A stretch of DNA of 64,000 nucleotides. Origin: Halobacteriovoraceae bacterium. Lineage in GTDB: Bacteria; Bdellovibrionota; Bacteriovoracia; Bacteriovoracales; Bacteriovoracaceae. The stretch's first letter is position 1. Every line of letters begins with the position of its first letter. The stretch is taken from NCBI GenBank assembly GCA_002707495.1, contig PAMZ01000018.1, positions 124,001 to 188,000 on the forward strand, in the 5' to 3' direction. Below, one piece after another: positions 1 through 9,354 of this stretch. The notes under the pieces are model-generated. The model did no database searches. It was not told the origin of the DNA and was given only the letters and a program-made list of their open reading frames with translations. The position numbers and the translations under genes were made by a program.

Positions 1-116
1 GCAGTATACTTTCCATTATCATGTTGGCGCTTAATTCTCGCTTCACCACCACCCATTAAAGCTTCTTCATTTAGCTTAGTCAGATAGGCTCGTTTTTCCT
101 CATTGGAAAAAGTCAT
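1..116 (-). CDS. Acyl-CoA carboxylase carboxyltransferase (beta) subunit, N-terminal fragment
   Basis: Only the first 38 codons lie in the window; the gene runs off the left edge. The translated start, with the segment EEALMGGGEARIKRQH, is the characteristic N-terminus of propionyl-CoA/methylcrotonyl-type carboxyltransferase beta subunits, which move CO2 from biotin to an acyl-CoA. The ATG is preceded at 6 bases by a full AGGAGG ribosome binding site (near 120-125), which fixes the start. Which acyl-CoA it uses cannot be told from this fragment. It lies downstream of the small exported proteins and the sigma-54 activator on the same strand. Confidence 0.75.
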   Translation of the reverse strand, partial: MTFSNEEKRAYLTKLNEEALMGGGEARIKRQHDNGKYT

Positions 117-209
117 AAGACCTCCTATAAATTGATGAGGAGTTATACCTTTTATAGGCTAAATATTCAATTTAATGAGAGGATGCGCACTGCGTGCTAA
201 GTCTTAAAT

Positions 210-872
210 CTAGTTTGAATGATCACTTTTTAGCATTTCTTCAGTCGCCTTTGTCATGGGAATAGCCTTATTAGGATCTATTTTAGGAGCTACATTTTTT
301 AGAAGCGACGACAGTTCAATACTATAATTGTTAAATTTTTCTTTCGAGCTAGTAGATACAAGTTTTACTAATCCAATTGGCTTAACAACGTCTGAAATCC
401 AAAAATCCACAACCTGCCCGTTATTGGATTTTCGATAGTGCTTTGCAATTAGACTTCCAGCCGGCACCTCAATTGTCTCATCTCCAACAAAGGCTCCTTC
501 GATATCTTCTTTTTTATTGAAAAGGAAGTCATTCATCTGAACCCCCCTATTTTGATGAAACAAATAATCTTTCATCACTTCAGGTGCGTTTGAACTGGGA
601 GTAAGAACATAACCTTTTTGTACTTGAATAGGAGAGCTTCCTTTTAATCCCATTTGAAATTGTTGGTACATATTCATTCCCAATAATCCACCTGTACCAA
701 AGTGCATCTCCACCGACATTTGATGATCAGCTACTGCAACTACATAAATATTGAGATTCACTTTCTGGCCTTGACTTGTCATGACGAATTCAGAGCCTTC
801 ACCTTTTTTAAATTCAAAGGCGAAGACTCCAAAAGATATGAAAAATAAAAATAAAAATTTAGAGGCTGTCAT
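210..872 (-). CDS. Exported protein of unknown function (220 aa)
   Basis: A hydrophobic N-terminus (about residues 5-18, ending near VFAFEF) looks like a cleavable signal peptide, so the product is probably periplasmic or outer-membrane associated. The rest is a soluble beta-rich sequence with one Cys-free domain; I recognise no family. Its start overlaps the end of the upstream small gene by 14 bases, so the two are probably co-translated, downstream of the sigma-54 activator. The function is unknown. Confidence 0.7.
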   Translation of the reverse strand: MTASKFLFLFFISFGVFAFEFKKGEGSEFVMTSQGQKVNLNIYVVAVADHQMSVEMHFGTGGLLGMNMYQQFQMGLKGSSPIQVQKGYVLTPSSNAPEVMKDYLFHQNRGVQMNDFLFNKKEDIEGAFVGDETIEVPAGSLIAKHYRKSNNGQVVDFWISDVVKPIGLVKLVSTSSKEKFNNYSIELSSLLKNVAPKIDPNKAIPMTKATEEMLKSDHSN

Positions 873-1185
873 TCATAAGTTCATCGAGAACTCTTTGCTG
901 CTCTTTTTGACGTTTTTGATACTCTTGCAATTGGTTTTGGATTTCCAATTGTTGCTCAGGAGTAAGTTGAGGAACATTTTGACCTGATACGCCTCTCAGC
1001 GTCCCAACTTGTGAGTTCCCCATGTCTTTGACTTTCAATCCATTTTGACTAGTCGATGATCCATTGAGTTTTTGCTCAAGCGCTTTTACTCTTGCCTCAA
1101 GGGCATCTACTCTTCTTAATAGTTGGGATTTTCCCATGGCTGGTAAACAACTTACCAACACTATAAGTGCGATAATATTTTTCAT
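859..1185 (-). CDS. Small exported coiled-coil protein (108 aa)
   Basis: The start at 1185 is chosen over an upstream ATG at 1233 because it gives a normal signal peptide (MKNIIALIVLVSCLPAMG), sits 1 base after the stop of the activator gene, and has an AGGTGA ribosome binding site. After the signal come a short heptad-like coiled coil (LLRRVDALEARVKALEQKL), a Gly/Ser/Gln linker and a Gln/Lys-rich helix at the C-terminus. This suggests a small periplasmic oligomer. No family is recognised. Confidence 0.65.
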   Translation of the reverse strand: MKNIIALIVLVSCLPAMGKSQLLRRVDALEARVKALEQKLNGSSTSQNGLKVKDMGNSQVGTLRGVSGQNVPQLTPEQQLEIQNQLQEYQKRQKEQQRVLDELMNDSL

Positions 1186-1186
1186 T

Positions 1187-2764
1187 TTATTCACCTGAAG
1201 CCTTTTTACGTTTATCAAGGTCATATTTATCAACTTTCATAATCAAACTTGCTCTTGAAATACCAAGCTCTTTAGAAAGTCTCGACTTATTGAAGTTACA
1301 TCTCTTAAGTCCTTCCTTAATCATATAAGCTTCAAGTTCCTCAAGTGCTGCTTTGAGTTTTCCTCGTGTGTTGATACCCTTTAGATTTCCTGTTGGAGCC
1401 CCAAAGTCTTGCGCATCATTAAACTTTGAACCAAGTAGATCAGGCGTGATCACTTTATCTTCACCGGCGAGAACTACGAGACGGTGAACATCGTTTTGAA
1501 GTTCCCTAACGTTACCAGGCCATTTATAGTCGATCATTTTCTCTAAAGTCTTTTTACCCCATTGTTTTAATGGATGCCCCATCTCTCCACATTTCGTTTC
1601 AAGAAACGTATCCATCAACAGAGGAATATCTTCCGTTCTCTCTCTTAGTGGTGGAATAGTCACATTGATAACATTGATTCTATAGTAGAGATCTTCTCTG
1701 AAATCACCTTTAGCAATCATCTCTTTTAAAGGTCTATTCGTTGCAGCTAAAACTCTTACGTTGACCTTCTTAGGTTGAGTGGCACCTACAGGAAGGAAAG
1801 TTCCTTCTTGAAGAACTCGAAGAAGTTTTACCTGCATGGATAGACTCATATCTCCAATTTCATCCAGAAATAAAGTCCCGCCGTTGGCTGCCTCAAAAAA
1901 GCCTTTTTTGTCTTTAACAGCACCTGTAAAAGCACCCTTAATATGCCCAAAAAGTTCTGAGTCAAGTAAGTTATCGTTGAAGGCCGAACAGTTTACAGCA
2001 AGAAAGACTGAATCTTTTCTTGGAGAATTGTAATGAATCGCCTTTGCCACCATTTCCTTACCAGTACCGTTCTCACCTTGAATTAGAATAGTTGCTTCTG
2101 AGTTAGAAACCTTTGTGAGAAGGTGATAGATCTCTTGCATCTTCTTAGATTTCCCAATGATATTATGATAGCGATACTTATTTCCAAGTTCTGCATTCAG
2201 ATCCATAATAAGATTTTCACGCTTATTAACTTCATCATAAACCATAGACACTTCGTGAGCGACCAGACCTATAAGTTCTTTTAAGTATTCGTACTCATGC
2301 TTTTGTAATTTCTTGAGTTGCTCGACTGAGGTTTGAGCATCCTCTTTTGAAGCTCCACATTCTACCAATTTTTCTTCGATTTCCTGTAGCTCATCTTTTG
2401 TAATTTGATCAGTAACGTAGGGATAAGCAAATACCGCTCCTAGAGTTTCCCCTTCAGATTCAATTTTCGCAGCAATCATTCTTACATGTGGGAAAAATGA
2501 TTCATAATAAAAAGAGTCTTCCTCAGTATCTTTTAACTTATCCAAACCTTTTTCAATATCCTGAGAAACAAATTCTTTGCCATATCCAAGTTGTGATTGA
2601 ATTTTGAAAAAGTGGCTTACAAAGTCATAATCCTTATCAAAAATATTCGAATGAACATTTCCATGTTGATCAGTGTAGAAAATATCTACGCCAAACCATT
2701 TCCCAATAATTTCTTCAAGCTTCTTATTAGCATGAAGATCCTTAATTGTTTTCCAATCGATCAT
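1187..2764 (-). CDS. Sigma-54-dependent transcriptional activator, Fis-type
   Basis: 525 aa. Residues 1-190 form a sensory region that looks GAF-like, without a receiver domain. Residues 200-440 are the AAA+ sigma-54 interaction domain: Walker A GENGTGKE (230-237), the GAFTGA loop that contacts sigma-54 (277-282), Walker B GTLFLDEIGD (296-305) and the arginine-finger region REDLYYR. Residues 485-515 are a Fis-type helix-turn-helix (SRLSKELGISRASL). It should activate RpoN promoters in response to an unknown signal. GAGGAG precedes the ATG. Two small exported-protein genes follow almost without gaps and may be its operon partners. Confidence 0.93.
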   Translation of the reverse strand: MIDWKTIKDLHANKKLEEIIGKWFGVDIFYTDQHGNVHSNIFDKDYDFVSHFFKIQSQLGYGKEFVSQDIEKGLDKLKDTEEDSFYYESFFPHVRMIAAKIESEGETLGAVFAYPYVTDQITKDELQEIEEKLVECGASKEDAQTSVEQLKKLQKHEYEYLKELIGLVAHEVSMVYDEVNKRENLIMDLNAELGNKYRYHNIIGKSKKMQEIYHLLTKVSNSEATILIQGENGTGKEMVAKAIHYNSPRKDSVFLAVNCSAFNDNLLDSELFGHIKGAFTGAVKDKKGFFEAANGGTLFLDEIGDMSLSMQVKLLRVLQEGTFLPVGATQPKKVNVRVLAATNRPLKEMIAKGDFREDLYYRINVINVTIPPLRERTEDIPLLMDTFLETKCGEMGHPLKQWGKKTLEKMIDYKWPGNVRELQNDVHRLVVLAGEDKVITPDLLGSKFNDAQDFGAPTGNLKGINTRGKLKAALEELEAYMIKEGLKRCNFNKSRLSKELGISRASLIMKVDKYDLDKRKKASGE

Positions 2765-2870
2765 AAAAGACTCCTCAGTTCGTCCTATCCTTGAAACCTT
2801 TCGGCATAATGCTCACAATCTTGACAGTTTGCAGTTAAAAAATTTACAGAATTGTTATAAGTATTTGTTT

Positions 2871-3416
2871 TTAAAGGGAATTAAAGTAGTTTACTAGAGT
2901 ATTTTGGGTCCAAGCCTGTTGGCCAGAAAACTTTCTAAGTGTTTGAAAATTTGAATTAAAAAGAAATGTCTCAGGAAGTTTATATGTTCCGAATTTTTGA
3001 AAGTTTTTGTCACTGTCTTTTAATAAGACAACATTTTCGTTCTCAATATTAAATTTTGCTAGAAATTTTTTCACTTTTTTATCTTCATCATCTACAGCGA
3101 CTAGCAAAAATTTGTAATCATCTCTATCTTTCATAAGATTGATAAACTGTACAAGCTCCGGAAATTCTATCTCACAAGGTGCACACCAAGTGGCCCAAAA
3201 GTGAATAAGAGTTTTAACTTTTTCCTGCTCTTCAAGCCGATACGGAGTGCCAGTATTGAAGTTTTTAAAGCTTAAATCACTTGGAATAGAACGAATAACA
3301 ATCTCACTCACAGGACTTACAAGTTTACCTTCAAGCTTTATCATTTCATAAGCTGCATACCCAAAGGTAAAACCTACAATACCTAAAAAAATAAAAAACT
3401 TGTTATTCATAGACAA
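2871..3416 (-). CDS. TlpA/ResA-type membrane-anchored thioredoxin
   Basis: 181 aa with an uncleaved N-terminal membrane segment (about residues 7-24) and a periplasmic thioredoxin fold. The active site is WCAPC (Cys78 and Cys81), inside the HFWATWCAPCEIEFPEL signature of TlpA-like oxidoreductases. Such proteins reduce or rearrange disulfides outside the cytoplasm, for example in cytochrome maturation. No cytochrome genes are adjacent, so the partner is unknown. The start codon lies on the T-run of the terminator that ends the rplQ operon, so it needs its own promoter or read-through. Confidence 0.85.
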   Translation of the reverse strand: MSMNNKFFIFLGIVGFTFGYAAYEMIKLEGKLVSPVSEIVIRSIPSDLSFKNFNTGTPYRLEEQEKVKTLIHFWATWCAPCEIEFPELVQFINLMKDRDDYKFLLVAVDDEDKKVKKFLAKFNIENENVVLLKDSDKNFQKFGTYKLPETFLFNSNFQTLRKFSGQQAWTQNTLVNYFNSL

Positions 3417-3443
3417 AAAAAGACCTTCTCAATGAGAAGGTCT
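3414..3443 (-). terminator. Intrinsic terminator after rplQ
   Basis: Perfect 10-bp stem (3421-3430 with 3434-3443, AGACCTTCTC/GAGAAGGTCT) with a 3-base loop, followed on the minus strand by six or more T residues (3415-3420). It ends the S10-spc-alpha transcription unit. Confidence 0.9.
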
Positions 3444-3468
3444 GTATCTCCAAGATTTTAGATTGATC

Positions 3469-3825
3469 TTAGTCAACAAAAGAGATAATACCCATAGCAC
3501 TTGCATCACCAAGTCTTGCATCAGCAAGCTTAACAATTCTAGTGTATCCACCATTTCTCTCTTTAAACTTCGGAGCAACATTTACAAAAAGCTTTCCAAC
3601 AGCATCTTTATTATTAAGTTTGCTATAAGCTAGTCTTCTGTTTGCTACAGAGTCTTCTTTTGCAAGAGTCACAAGCTTCTCAACGTATGGTCTTAGTGCT
3701 TTGGCTCTTGTTTGAGTTGTTTTAATCTTCCCATGGTCAATCAATTCGATGGCTAAATTTCTCATCATTGATTTTCTATGCGAAGGTACAACACCTAATT
3801 TGTATTTATGTTTACCGTGTCTCAT
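3469..3825 (-). CDS. rplQ: 50S ribosomal protein L17
   Basis: 118 aa, a normal length for bacterial L17, starting MRHGKHKYKLGVVPSHRKSM as expected. It is the last gene of the alpha operon, 12 bases after rpoA and followed by a strong terminator. L17 binds 23S rRNA near the peptide exit tunnel. Confidence 0.97.
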   Translation of the reverse strand: MRHGKHKYKLGVVPSHRKSMMRNLAIELIDHGKIKTTQTRAKALRPYVEKLVTLAKEDSVANRRLAYSKLNNKDAVGKLFVNVAPKFKERNGGYTRIVKLADARLGDASAMGIISFVD

Positions 3826-3837
3826 AAATATCCCCTA

Positions 3838-4866
3838 TTATTCCTCACCCTTCTCTTGAACTTGTTTCATGATACTATCAACTTTCATACCAAGACCAAG
3901 TCCCATTTGGGCAAGTAGCTCTTTAATCTCATTCAATGACTTACGACCAAAGTTCTTAGTTCTAAGCATTTCACCTTCAGTCTTTGAAACGAGTTCGTAA
4001 ATATATTTAATATTAGCATTTTGCAAACAATTTGCTGATCTTACAGACAGCTCAAGTTCAGAAACTGGCTTAAGTAGCGCATCGTTTGTTGGAGAGCTAG
4101 ATTTTGTTACTTTCTTAGCCTTCTCAACGGGCGCATCCTCATCTTCAAAATTTAAGAATACAGATAATTGATCACGAAGAATTTTTGCCGAGTAAGCAAC
4201 AGCATCAACAGGATCAATACCAGCATTAGTCCAAACTTCTAAAGTTAGTCTGTCATAGTCAGTTCTTTTTCCAACCCTAGCGTTAGTCACAGCATAGTTA
4301 ACTCTGTGTACAGGAGAAAAAAGAGTATCTAGAAAGATCCATCCAATAGGAAGATCAAATTTTTCTTTATTATCAACTGCTGAAACGTAACCTTTACCTC
4401 TAGCAACTTTAATTTCCATTCTGATAGATCCACCAGAAGAGATATTACAAATTACATGCTCAGGATTAAGAACTTCAACATTAGCATTCTCAGTAACACT
4501 TGAAGCCGTCACGACACCTTCAGAGTTTTTCTCAAGAACAAGATTTACTTCTTCTTTATCCATCAACTTAAATTGAACTTCTTTTAAATTAAGAATGATT
4601 TCTGAAACTTCTTCTTTAACGTTATTGATTGTACCAAACTCATGCTCAACACCATCGATCTTCACTGCAACGATCCCAGCACCTTGAAGAGATGACAAAA
4701 GAACTCGTCTTAATGAGTTTCCTAGTGTTAAACCATATCCTCTCTCTAGAGGCTTAGCGATAAATTTTCCATAACTTGGCTTCAATAGATCTTTATCTAC
4801 CTCCAAAGCGGTAGGTCTGATCATATCGATCCAATTTTTTGAAGCAAATGAACTAGCAACTGACAT
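3838..4866 (-). CDS. rpoA: RNA polymerase subunit alpha
   Basis: 342 aa. The N-terminal assembly domain carries the [19 protein letters not shown] motif. A charged linker ([17 protein letters not shown], near 242-258) leads to the C-terminal domain, which binds UP elements and activators, with the helix-hairpin-helix signature ([17 protein letters not shown]). It follows rpsK directly; in many bacteria rpsD would lie between them, but here only 19 bases do. Confidence 0.98.
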   Translation of the reverse strand: MSVASSFASKNWIDMIRPTALEVDKDLLKPSYGKFIAKPLERGYGLTLGNSLRRVLLSSLQGAGIVAVKIDGVEHEFGTINNVKEEVSEIILNLKEVQFKLMDKEEVNLVLEKNSEGVVTASSVTENANVEVLNPEHVICNISSGGSIRMEIKVARGKGYVSAVDNKEKFDLPIGWIFLDTLFSPVHRVNYAVTNARVGKRTDYDRLTLEVWTNAGIDPVDAVAYSAKILRDQLSVFLNFEDEDAPVEKAKKVTKSSSPTNDALLKPVSELELSVRSANCLQNANIKYIYELVSKTEGEMLRTKNFGRKSLNEIKELLAQMGLGLGMKVDSIMKQVQEKGEE

Positions 4867-4885
4867 TAGGGTCTCTCCTTATTTA

Positions 4886-5278
4886 TTAAACTCTTCTTCT
4901 CTTAGGTGCACGACATCCATTATGTGGAATCGGCGACTTGTCTGCAACTGAAGTGATTTTCATCCCTACAGAGAGTAATGCTCTAATAGCATTTTCTCTA
5001 CCAGCTCCAGGTCCTTTAACCTTTACGTCAACTGAAGAAACTCCATGCTCTTGAGCCTTTTTTGCTGCCTCTTGAGAAGCAATCTGTGCTGCAAATGGAG
5101 TTGACTTTTTTGAACCTCTAAATCCTAGACCACCAGCAGAGGCCCATGAGATAGCGTTACCTTGTGGATCAGCAAAAGTAACAATTGTGTTATTAAATGA
5201 TGCCTGAATATGACAGACAGCATGTGTAATATTCTTTTTAACTTTTTTCTTAGTTGTTTTTGTCGTTTGTTTAGCCAT
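4886..5278 (-). CDS. rpsK: 30S ribosomal protein S11
   Basis: 130 aa. The Lys-rich N-terminus and the [19 protein letters not shown] and [15 protein letters not shown] segments are diagnostic for S11, a platform protein near the mRNA exit. It lies 11 bases after rpsM in the alpha operon. Confidence 0.97.
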   Translation of the reverse strand: MAKQTTKTTKKKVKKNITHAVCHIQASFNNTIVTFADPQGNAISWASAGGLGFRGSKKSTPFAAQIASQEAAKKAQEHGVSSVDVKVKGPGAGRENAIRALLSVGMKITSVADKSPIPHNGCRAPKRRRV

Positions 5279-5289
5279 GATTATACCTA

Positions 5290-5670
5290 TTACTTCATCG
5301 ATTTAATTGATTTCTTACCAGCGATTGCAACCGCCTTACCTTTTCTAGTTCGCGCGTTTGTTGAAGTACGCTGCCCTCTTACAGGAAGACTTCTTCTATG
5401 ACGAACACCTCTATAACAACCTAGGTCTTTCAATCTTTTAATGTTTAGACCAACTTCACGTCTAAGATCACCTTCAACTGTATAGTCGTCTAAAACTTTT
5501 CTGATTGTATTACTTTGCTCTTCAGTCAACTCACTAGAGTTCAACTCGAGATCAATACCTGCTGCCTTAAGAACATCGTTTCCAATTTTTGGACCGACAC
5601 CGTAAAGATATGTTATAGCAATTCTCATTGCTTTATTTCGTGGTAAATCTACACCTAATATACGAGCCAT
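5290..5670 (-). CDS. rpsM: 30S ribosomal protein S13
   Basis: 126 aa. It starts [20 protein letters not shown] and contains the C-terminal signature [20 protein letters not shown]; it is an S13 of usual length. S13 sits in the head of the 30S subunit and touches P-site tRNA and the subunit bridge. It follows rpmJ by 11 bases and opens the alpha part of the operon. Confidence 0.97.
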   Translation of the reverse strand: MARILGVDLPRNKAMRIAITYLYGVGPKIGNDVLKAAGIDLELNSSELTEEQSNTIRKVLDDYTVEGDLRREVGLNIKRLKDLGCYRGVRHRRSLPVRGQRTSTNARTRKGKAVAIAGKKSIKSMK

Positions 5671-5681
5671 CTAAATTCCCC

Positions 5682-5798
5682 TTAACCTTGTCTCTGCTTG
5701 TGTCTCTTATTAGCCTTACAAATTACTCTTAAGACACCTTTTCTTTTTATAATTTTGCAGTCTTTACAAATCTTCTTAACACTTGCACGAACTTTCAT
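5682..5798 (-). CDS. rpmJ: 50S ribosomal protein L36
   Basis: A 38-aa gene, easily missed because of its size. The translation [14 protein letters not shown]... continues with a second Cys and a His (VICKANKRH), giving the C-x2-C-x12-C-x4-H zinc ribbon of the zinc-binding form of L36. It lies between infA and rpsM, its usual place, with only 3 bases to the infA stop. Confidence 0.95.
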   Translation of the reverse strand: MKVRASVKKICKDCKIIKRKGVLRVICKANKRHKQRQG

Positions 5799-5801
5799 TT
5801 T

Positions 5802-6029
5802 CTATCCCTTACTTCTGTATATGATCCGCCCTTTAGACAAATCATATTTACTGATTTCGATTAAAACTTTATCTCCAGGAAGAATCTTAATAAAATTCAT
5901 CCTCATTTTTCCACTAATATGAGCTAAAACGACATGACCATTAGGTAACTTCACTCTAAACTTAGTATTAGGAAGTAACTCCAATACTTCACCTTCCACT
6001 TCTATAGTGTCACCAGAAACTTCAGCCAT
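5802..6029 (-). CDS. infA: Translation initiation factor IF-1
   Basis: 75 aa, a single OB-fold S1-like domain with the IF-1 features [18 protein letters not shown] and the end [15 protein letters not shown]-1 binds the 30S A site during initiation. The adk-infA-rpmJ-rpsM order is common. The 71-base gap to adk is larger than other gaps nearby and may hold an internal promoter, though I see no convincing -35/-10 pair. Confidence 0.97.
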   Translation of the reverse strand: MAEVSGDTIEVEGEVLELLPNTKFRVKLPNGHVVLAHISGKMRMNFIKILPGDKVLIEISKYDLSKGRIIYRSKG

Positions 6030-6100
6030 TAAACCTCACTTATAATGAACAAGTTGTATATAAAAATAAGAGCAATATGACAATGCACAAAAGCACTCAT

Positions 6101-6730
6101 TTAATCTATTTTGCCTTTGATTTCAGCAAAAACAGCTTCCGGAGATTGATCAGCATTTACCTCTATGACTTTTCCTAATTTTCGATACTTATCGATAACA
6201 GGCCCCATAGTACTGTCAAAAACCTTCATTCTGTCTCTTACAACCTCTTCCTTATCATCATCTCTTTGAATCAGCTCCTCTCCAGTGATGTCACACACCC
6301 CGGCCACCTTGGGAGGATTGGTTTTCAAATTATAAATATGTTTCCCATCCTTCGTGACTCTCCTATTGGTCAACCTTTCGACCAAATTCTCGGTATCCAA
6401 TTTAAAGTAAACAGCTAGATACTGGTGACCTTCAAGTATTCCATTGAGAGTCTCCGCCTGCACTTCATTTCTTGGGTAACCGTCGAATATATAAGAGTTT
6501 TCACTCAGATTAAGATTTGCTTTCAGAAGCTCCACAACCAATTCATCAGAGACCAGTTGTCCAGCATCCATTACTGCTTTGACACGCTTGCCCAGCTCAC
6601 TTTCCCTGGCAATCTCCTCGCGAAGTAGGTTTCCAGTAGAAACATGGAAGTATCCAAGTTCCTTTACCAACTTTGCTGACTGAGTGCCTTTTCCGGAGCC
6701 TGGTGCGCCAAGCAGTATCAAGTTTTTCAT
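6101..6730 (-). CDS. adk: Adenylate kinase
   Basis: 209 aa. It interconverts 2 ADP with ATP and AMP. The P-loop GAPGSGKGTQ is at residues 8-17, the AMP-binding region contains VSTGNLLR, and FDGYPRN (DGxPR signature) and RDDD follow. The LID domain (about 120-160) has a single Cys (GVCDITGEEL) in place of the four-Cys zinc site, so it is probably zinc-free. The gene overlaps secY by one base. Confidence 0.96.
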   Translation of the reverse strand: MKNLILLGAPGSGKGTQSAKLVKELGYFHVSTGNLLREEIARESELGKRVKAVMDAGQLVSDELVVELLKANLNLSENSYIFDGYPRNEVQAETLNGILEGHQYLAVYFKLDTENLVERLTNRRVTKDGKHIYNLKTNPPKVAGVCDITGEELIQRDDDKEEVVRDRMKVFDSTMGPVIDKYRKLGKVIEVNADQSPEAVFAEIKGKID

Positions 6731-8052
6731 TAAAATCTTCTTCCTGCTCCGCTATACTTCCCGCGAACTTTATAGTTTTGCTCATATCGCTGAGAAATCA
6801 TAAAACTTTCTGCTTGTGCCATGGTATCGATAGCAACCCCAACAAGGATTAGCAAAGAAGTCCCACCGAAGTAAAAAGGAACTTTAGCTACATTAAAAAG
6901 AATTGCCGGCATAATACAAATTATGGACATATAAATTGAGCCTACTAAAGTTAGCCTCTCAACAACAAAGTCTAGAAATTCTTTTGTTTTCTCACCAGGA
7001 CGAATCCCAGGAATAAAACCTCCATTCTTCTTAAGTGAATCAGCTACATCTTCAGTTTTAAACTGAATCTGAGCATAAAAATAACAAAAGAACACAATAA
7101 AACCTACGAAGACGACGTTATAAAGCATTCTTCCTGGGTATAGTGATTCTTGAATTGTATCTACGAACATCTTTAAAGGACTTCCCTCTGGAACAAAAGT
7201 TGAAATCGTCGTTGGGAACCCTAGTAGGGCTGAAGCAAAAATAGGTGGCATTACCCCAGAGATATTCACCTTAACAGGAAGATGAGTGGACTGGCCTCCA
7301 AATACTCTATTATTCACGACTCTCTTAGCATACTGAATTGGTATTTTCCTAAATGCTTTTTCGGTATAAATAATAATCCAAAAAGATCCAACCATTATGG
7401 CAGCAACGAGAAGCATAACTAAGCCAGAAATCTCACCGTTATTAAATAAGTTTACTGTATCTCTAAGGCCAGATGGAATTCCAGCTGCGATACCAGCAAA
7501 AATGATTAATGAAATACCGTTTCCGATACCTCTCTCAGTTATTTGTTCACCTAACCACATAACAAACATGGTTCCAGCAGTGAGAGTAATAACGGTTAGT
7601 AATCTAAAACTCAAACCTGGTTCTAAAACAATTGGAAGTCCGCTTGGACTTTTAATCGACTCCAAACCAACAGAGAGACCAAACCCTTGAATAGCACAAA
7701 GGAGAACTGTAGCATAACGCGTCCACTGTTGAATTTTTTTGTGACCGTCTTGTTCTTTTTGAATTTCTTTCAAACTAGGAAATGAAACCGTTAATAAGCT
7801 AAAAATAATTGAAGCCGTGATATAAGGCATAATCCCAAGGGCTAGAACAGAAAATCTCTCGAGAGCTCCACCAGTGAAGTTGTTGAAAATTCCAAACATT
7901 GACCCCTGCATATTCGAAAAAAATGAAGTCAGTGCACCTGAATCAATCCCAGGAGTGGGTACTTGGGTCGCAACTCTAAAAACCCCTAACATCAACAACG
8001 TAAAGAGCACACGTTTTTGAAGCTCTTCAATCTTCCCCTGAGTTCCGGACAT
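6730..8052 (-). CDS. secY: Protein translocase subunit SecY
   Basis: 440 aa with about ten membrane segments. It starts with an amphipathic N-terminus (GKIEELQKRVLFTLLMLGVFRVATQVPTPG) typical of SecY and contains the cytoplasmic loop residues YAKRVV and the QFKTEDVADSLKKNGGFIPGIRPG segment before the last helices. It forms the protein-conducting channel with SecE, whose gene is far away at 32.1 kb. It overlaps rplO upstream and adk downstream by one base each, so translation is coupled. Confidence 0.98.
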   Translation of the reverse strand: MSGTQGKIEELQKRVLFTLLMLGVFRVATQVPTPGIDSGALTSFFSNMQGSMFGIFNNFTGGALERFSVLALGIMPYITASIIFSLLTVSFPSLKEIQKEQDGHKKIQQWTRYATVLLCAIQGFGLSVGLESIKSPSGLPIVLEPGLSFRLLTVITLTAGTMFVMWLGEQITERGIGNGISLIIFAGIAAGIPSGLRDTVNLFNNGEISGLVMLLVAAIMVGSFWIIIYTEKAFRKIPIQYAKRVVNNRVFGGQSTHLPVKVNISGVMPPIFASALLGFPTTISTFVPEGSPLKMFVDTIQESLYPGRMLYNVVFVGFIVFFCYFYAQIQFKTEDVADSLKKNGGFIPGIRPGEKTKEFLDFVVERLTLVGSIYMSIICIMPAILFNVAKVPFYFGGTSLLILVGVAIDTMAQAESFMISQRYEQNYKVRGKYSGAGRRF

Positions 8053-8513
8053 TATTTACTTTCCCTTGTCTCGATCTTTCCACCAGCTTTCTCAATAGCA
8101 GCCAATGCTGTCTTTGAAAATTTCTCAATATTTACAAATGTCAGTGCCGTGTTAAATCCTTCACTATTTAATACTTTAATAGGAAGTCTTTTATTTATTC
8201 CGCTAAGCAAACCGGCTTCTACAAGTGCTTCTCTTGTCACTTCACCAGATGTGAATTTAGCAGCAACTTGCTCAAGACTCACGTTTGCGTATTCTTTCTT
8301 GAATGGAGCATTAGAAAAACCTCGTTTTGGAAGTCTTCTATAGATAGGCATTTGCCCACCTTCGAAACCAAGCATGATCCCGCCACCAGATCTTGCTTTT
8401 TGACCCTTGTGACCTTTACCAGCCTGTTGTCCCCAACCAGAACCTTGTCCACGACCGATTCTTTTTGTATTTCTAGTCGATCCTGGACTTTTTAAATTAT
8501 TTAAAGTTAACAT
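8052..8513 (-). CDS. rplO: 50S ribosomal protein L15
   Basis: 153 aa. The Gly-rich N-terminus (GSTRNTKRIGRGQGSGWGQQAGKGHKG, seen as 18-44) and GGQMPIYRRLPKRGF are diagnostic of L15, a late assembly protein of the 50S subunit. It shares one base with secY. Confidence 0.97.
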   Translation of the reverse strand: MLTLNNLKSPGSTRNTKRIGRGQGSGWGQQAGKGHKGQKARSGGGIMLGFEGGQMPIYRRLPKRGFSNAPFKKEYANVSLEQVAAKFTSGEVTREALVEAGLLSGINKRLPIKVLNSEGFNTALTFVNIEKFSKTALAAIEKAGGKIETRESK

Positions 8514-8542
8514 CTCAAACCTCTTCGATTACTTGAATTCGA

Positions 8543-8725
8543 TTATTTTTCTTCTACAACTTCCACAAGGTGAATAACTTTCTTGATCATCCCTCTTACA
8601 CAAGGTGTATTTTCAAGAGTTCTCGTGGAACCAACTTTTCTTAAACCTAATCCTCTAACTGTTGCTTTCATTTTTTCAACACAGTGGATAGGACTCTTTT
8701 TTAATCTAACTGTAATAGTGCTCAT
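8543..8725 (-). CDS. rpmD: 50S ribosomal protein L30
   Basis: 60 aa, starting [20 protein letters not shown] and carrying the L30 signature [18 protein letters not shown]. Usual place between rpsE and rplO in the spc operon. Confidence 0.96.
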   Translation of the reverse strand: MSTITVRLKKSPIHCVEKMKATVRGLGLRKVGSTRTLENTPCVRGMIKKVIHLVEVVEEK

Positions 8726-8739
8726 TGTACTACTCCAAA

Positions 8740-9339
8740 CTATTTATGACTGCTAATTCTCAAAGACTTTGGATCAACTCCTCTAGCCTTTGCAACTTGG
8801 TCAACAGATCTAATATTTTTTAATGCTGCAAAAGTAGCTTTTACAACGTTGTGAGGGTTATTCCCTCTCATTGATTTCGTAAGAACGTTTTTAACACCCG
8901 CAAGCTCTAGGATTGTACGGCATGCACCCGCAGCTTTAATCCCTGTACCTTCTGAAGCCGGTCTAAAAAGTATTTTTCCAGCATCAAATTCACCAAGAAC
9001 TTCATGAGGAAGAGTCCCCTTCTCGACTGGAACATAAATCATAGACTTAGCAGCCACTTGAGAAGCTTTTCTAATGGCATCAGGTACTTCCTTGGCTTTT
9101 CCAAGTCCGTATCCAACCTTTCCTTTTTGATCACCAACGATTACTAAAGCAGAAAAAGAAAATCTTCTACCACCTTTAACGACCTTAGCAACTCTATTTA
9201 CAGCAACAACTCTTTCTTCTACATCTGGAGCTGTTGTTTGCTCAGCTTGCTTTCTAGCTCTTGGCGCTCTTTTTGAAGGAGCTTTTTTCTCCGTAGCTTG
9301 AGCTTTTTCTTCTTGAGGATTATTGTTCTCAGTACTCAT
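8740..9339 (-). CDS. rpsE: 30S ribosomal protein S5 with N-terminal extension
   Basis: 199 aa. The S5 core starts near residue 40 ([19 protein letters not shown]) and continues through [17 protein letters not shown]. The first 40 residues are an added low-complexity Glu/Lys/Ala/Arg tail that the E. coli protein (166 aa) lacks. S5 helps accuracy and unwinding of mRNA at the entry site. No upstream alternative start is needed; the ATG is well placed after rplR. Confidence 0.96.
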   Translation of the reverse strand: MSTENNNPQEEKAQATEKKAPSKRAPRARKQAEQTTAPDVEERVVAVNRVAKVVKGGRRFSFSALVIVGDQKGKVGYGLGKAKEVPDAIRKASQVAAKSMIYVPVEKGTLPHEVLGEFDAGKILFRPASEGTGIKAAGACRTILELAGVKNVLTKSMRGNNPHNVVKATFAALKNIRSVDQVAKARGVDPKSLRISSHK

Positions 9340-9354
9340 TCCTATATACCCCTA

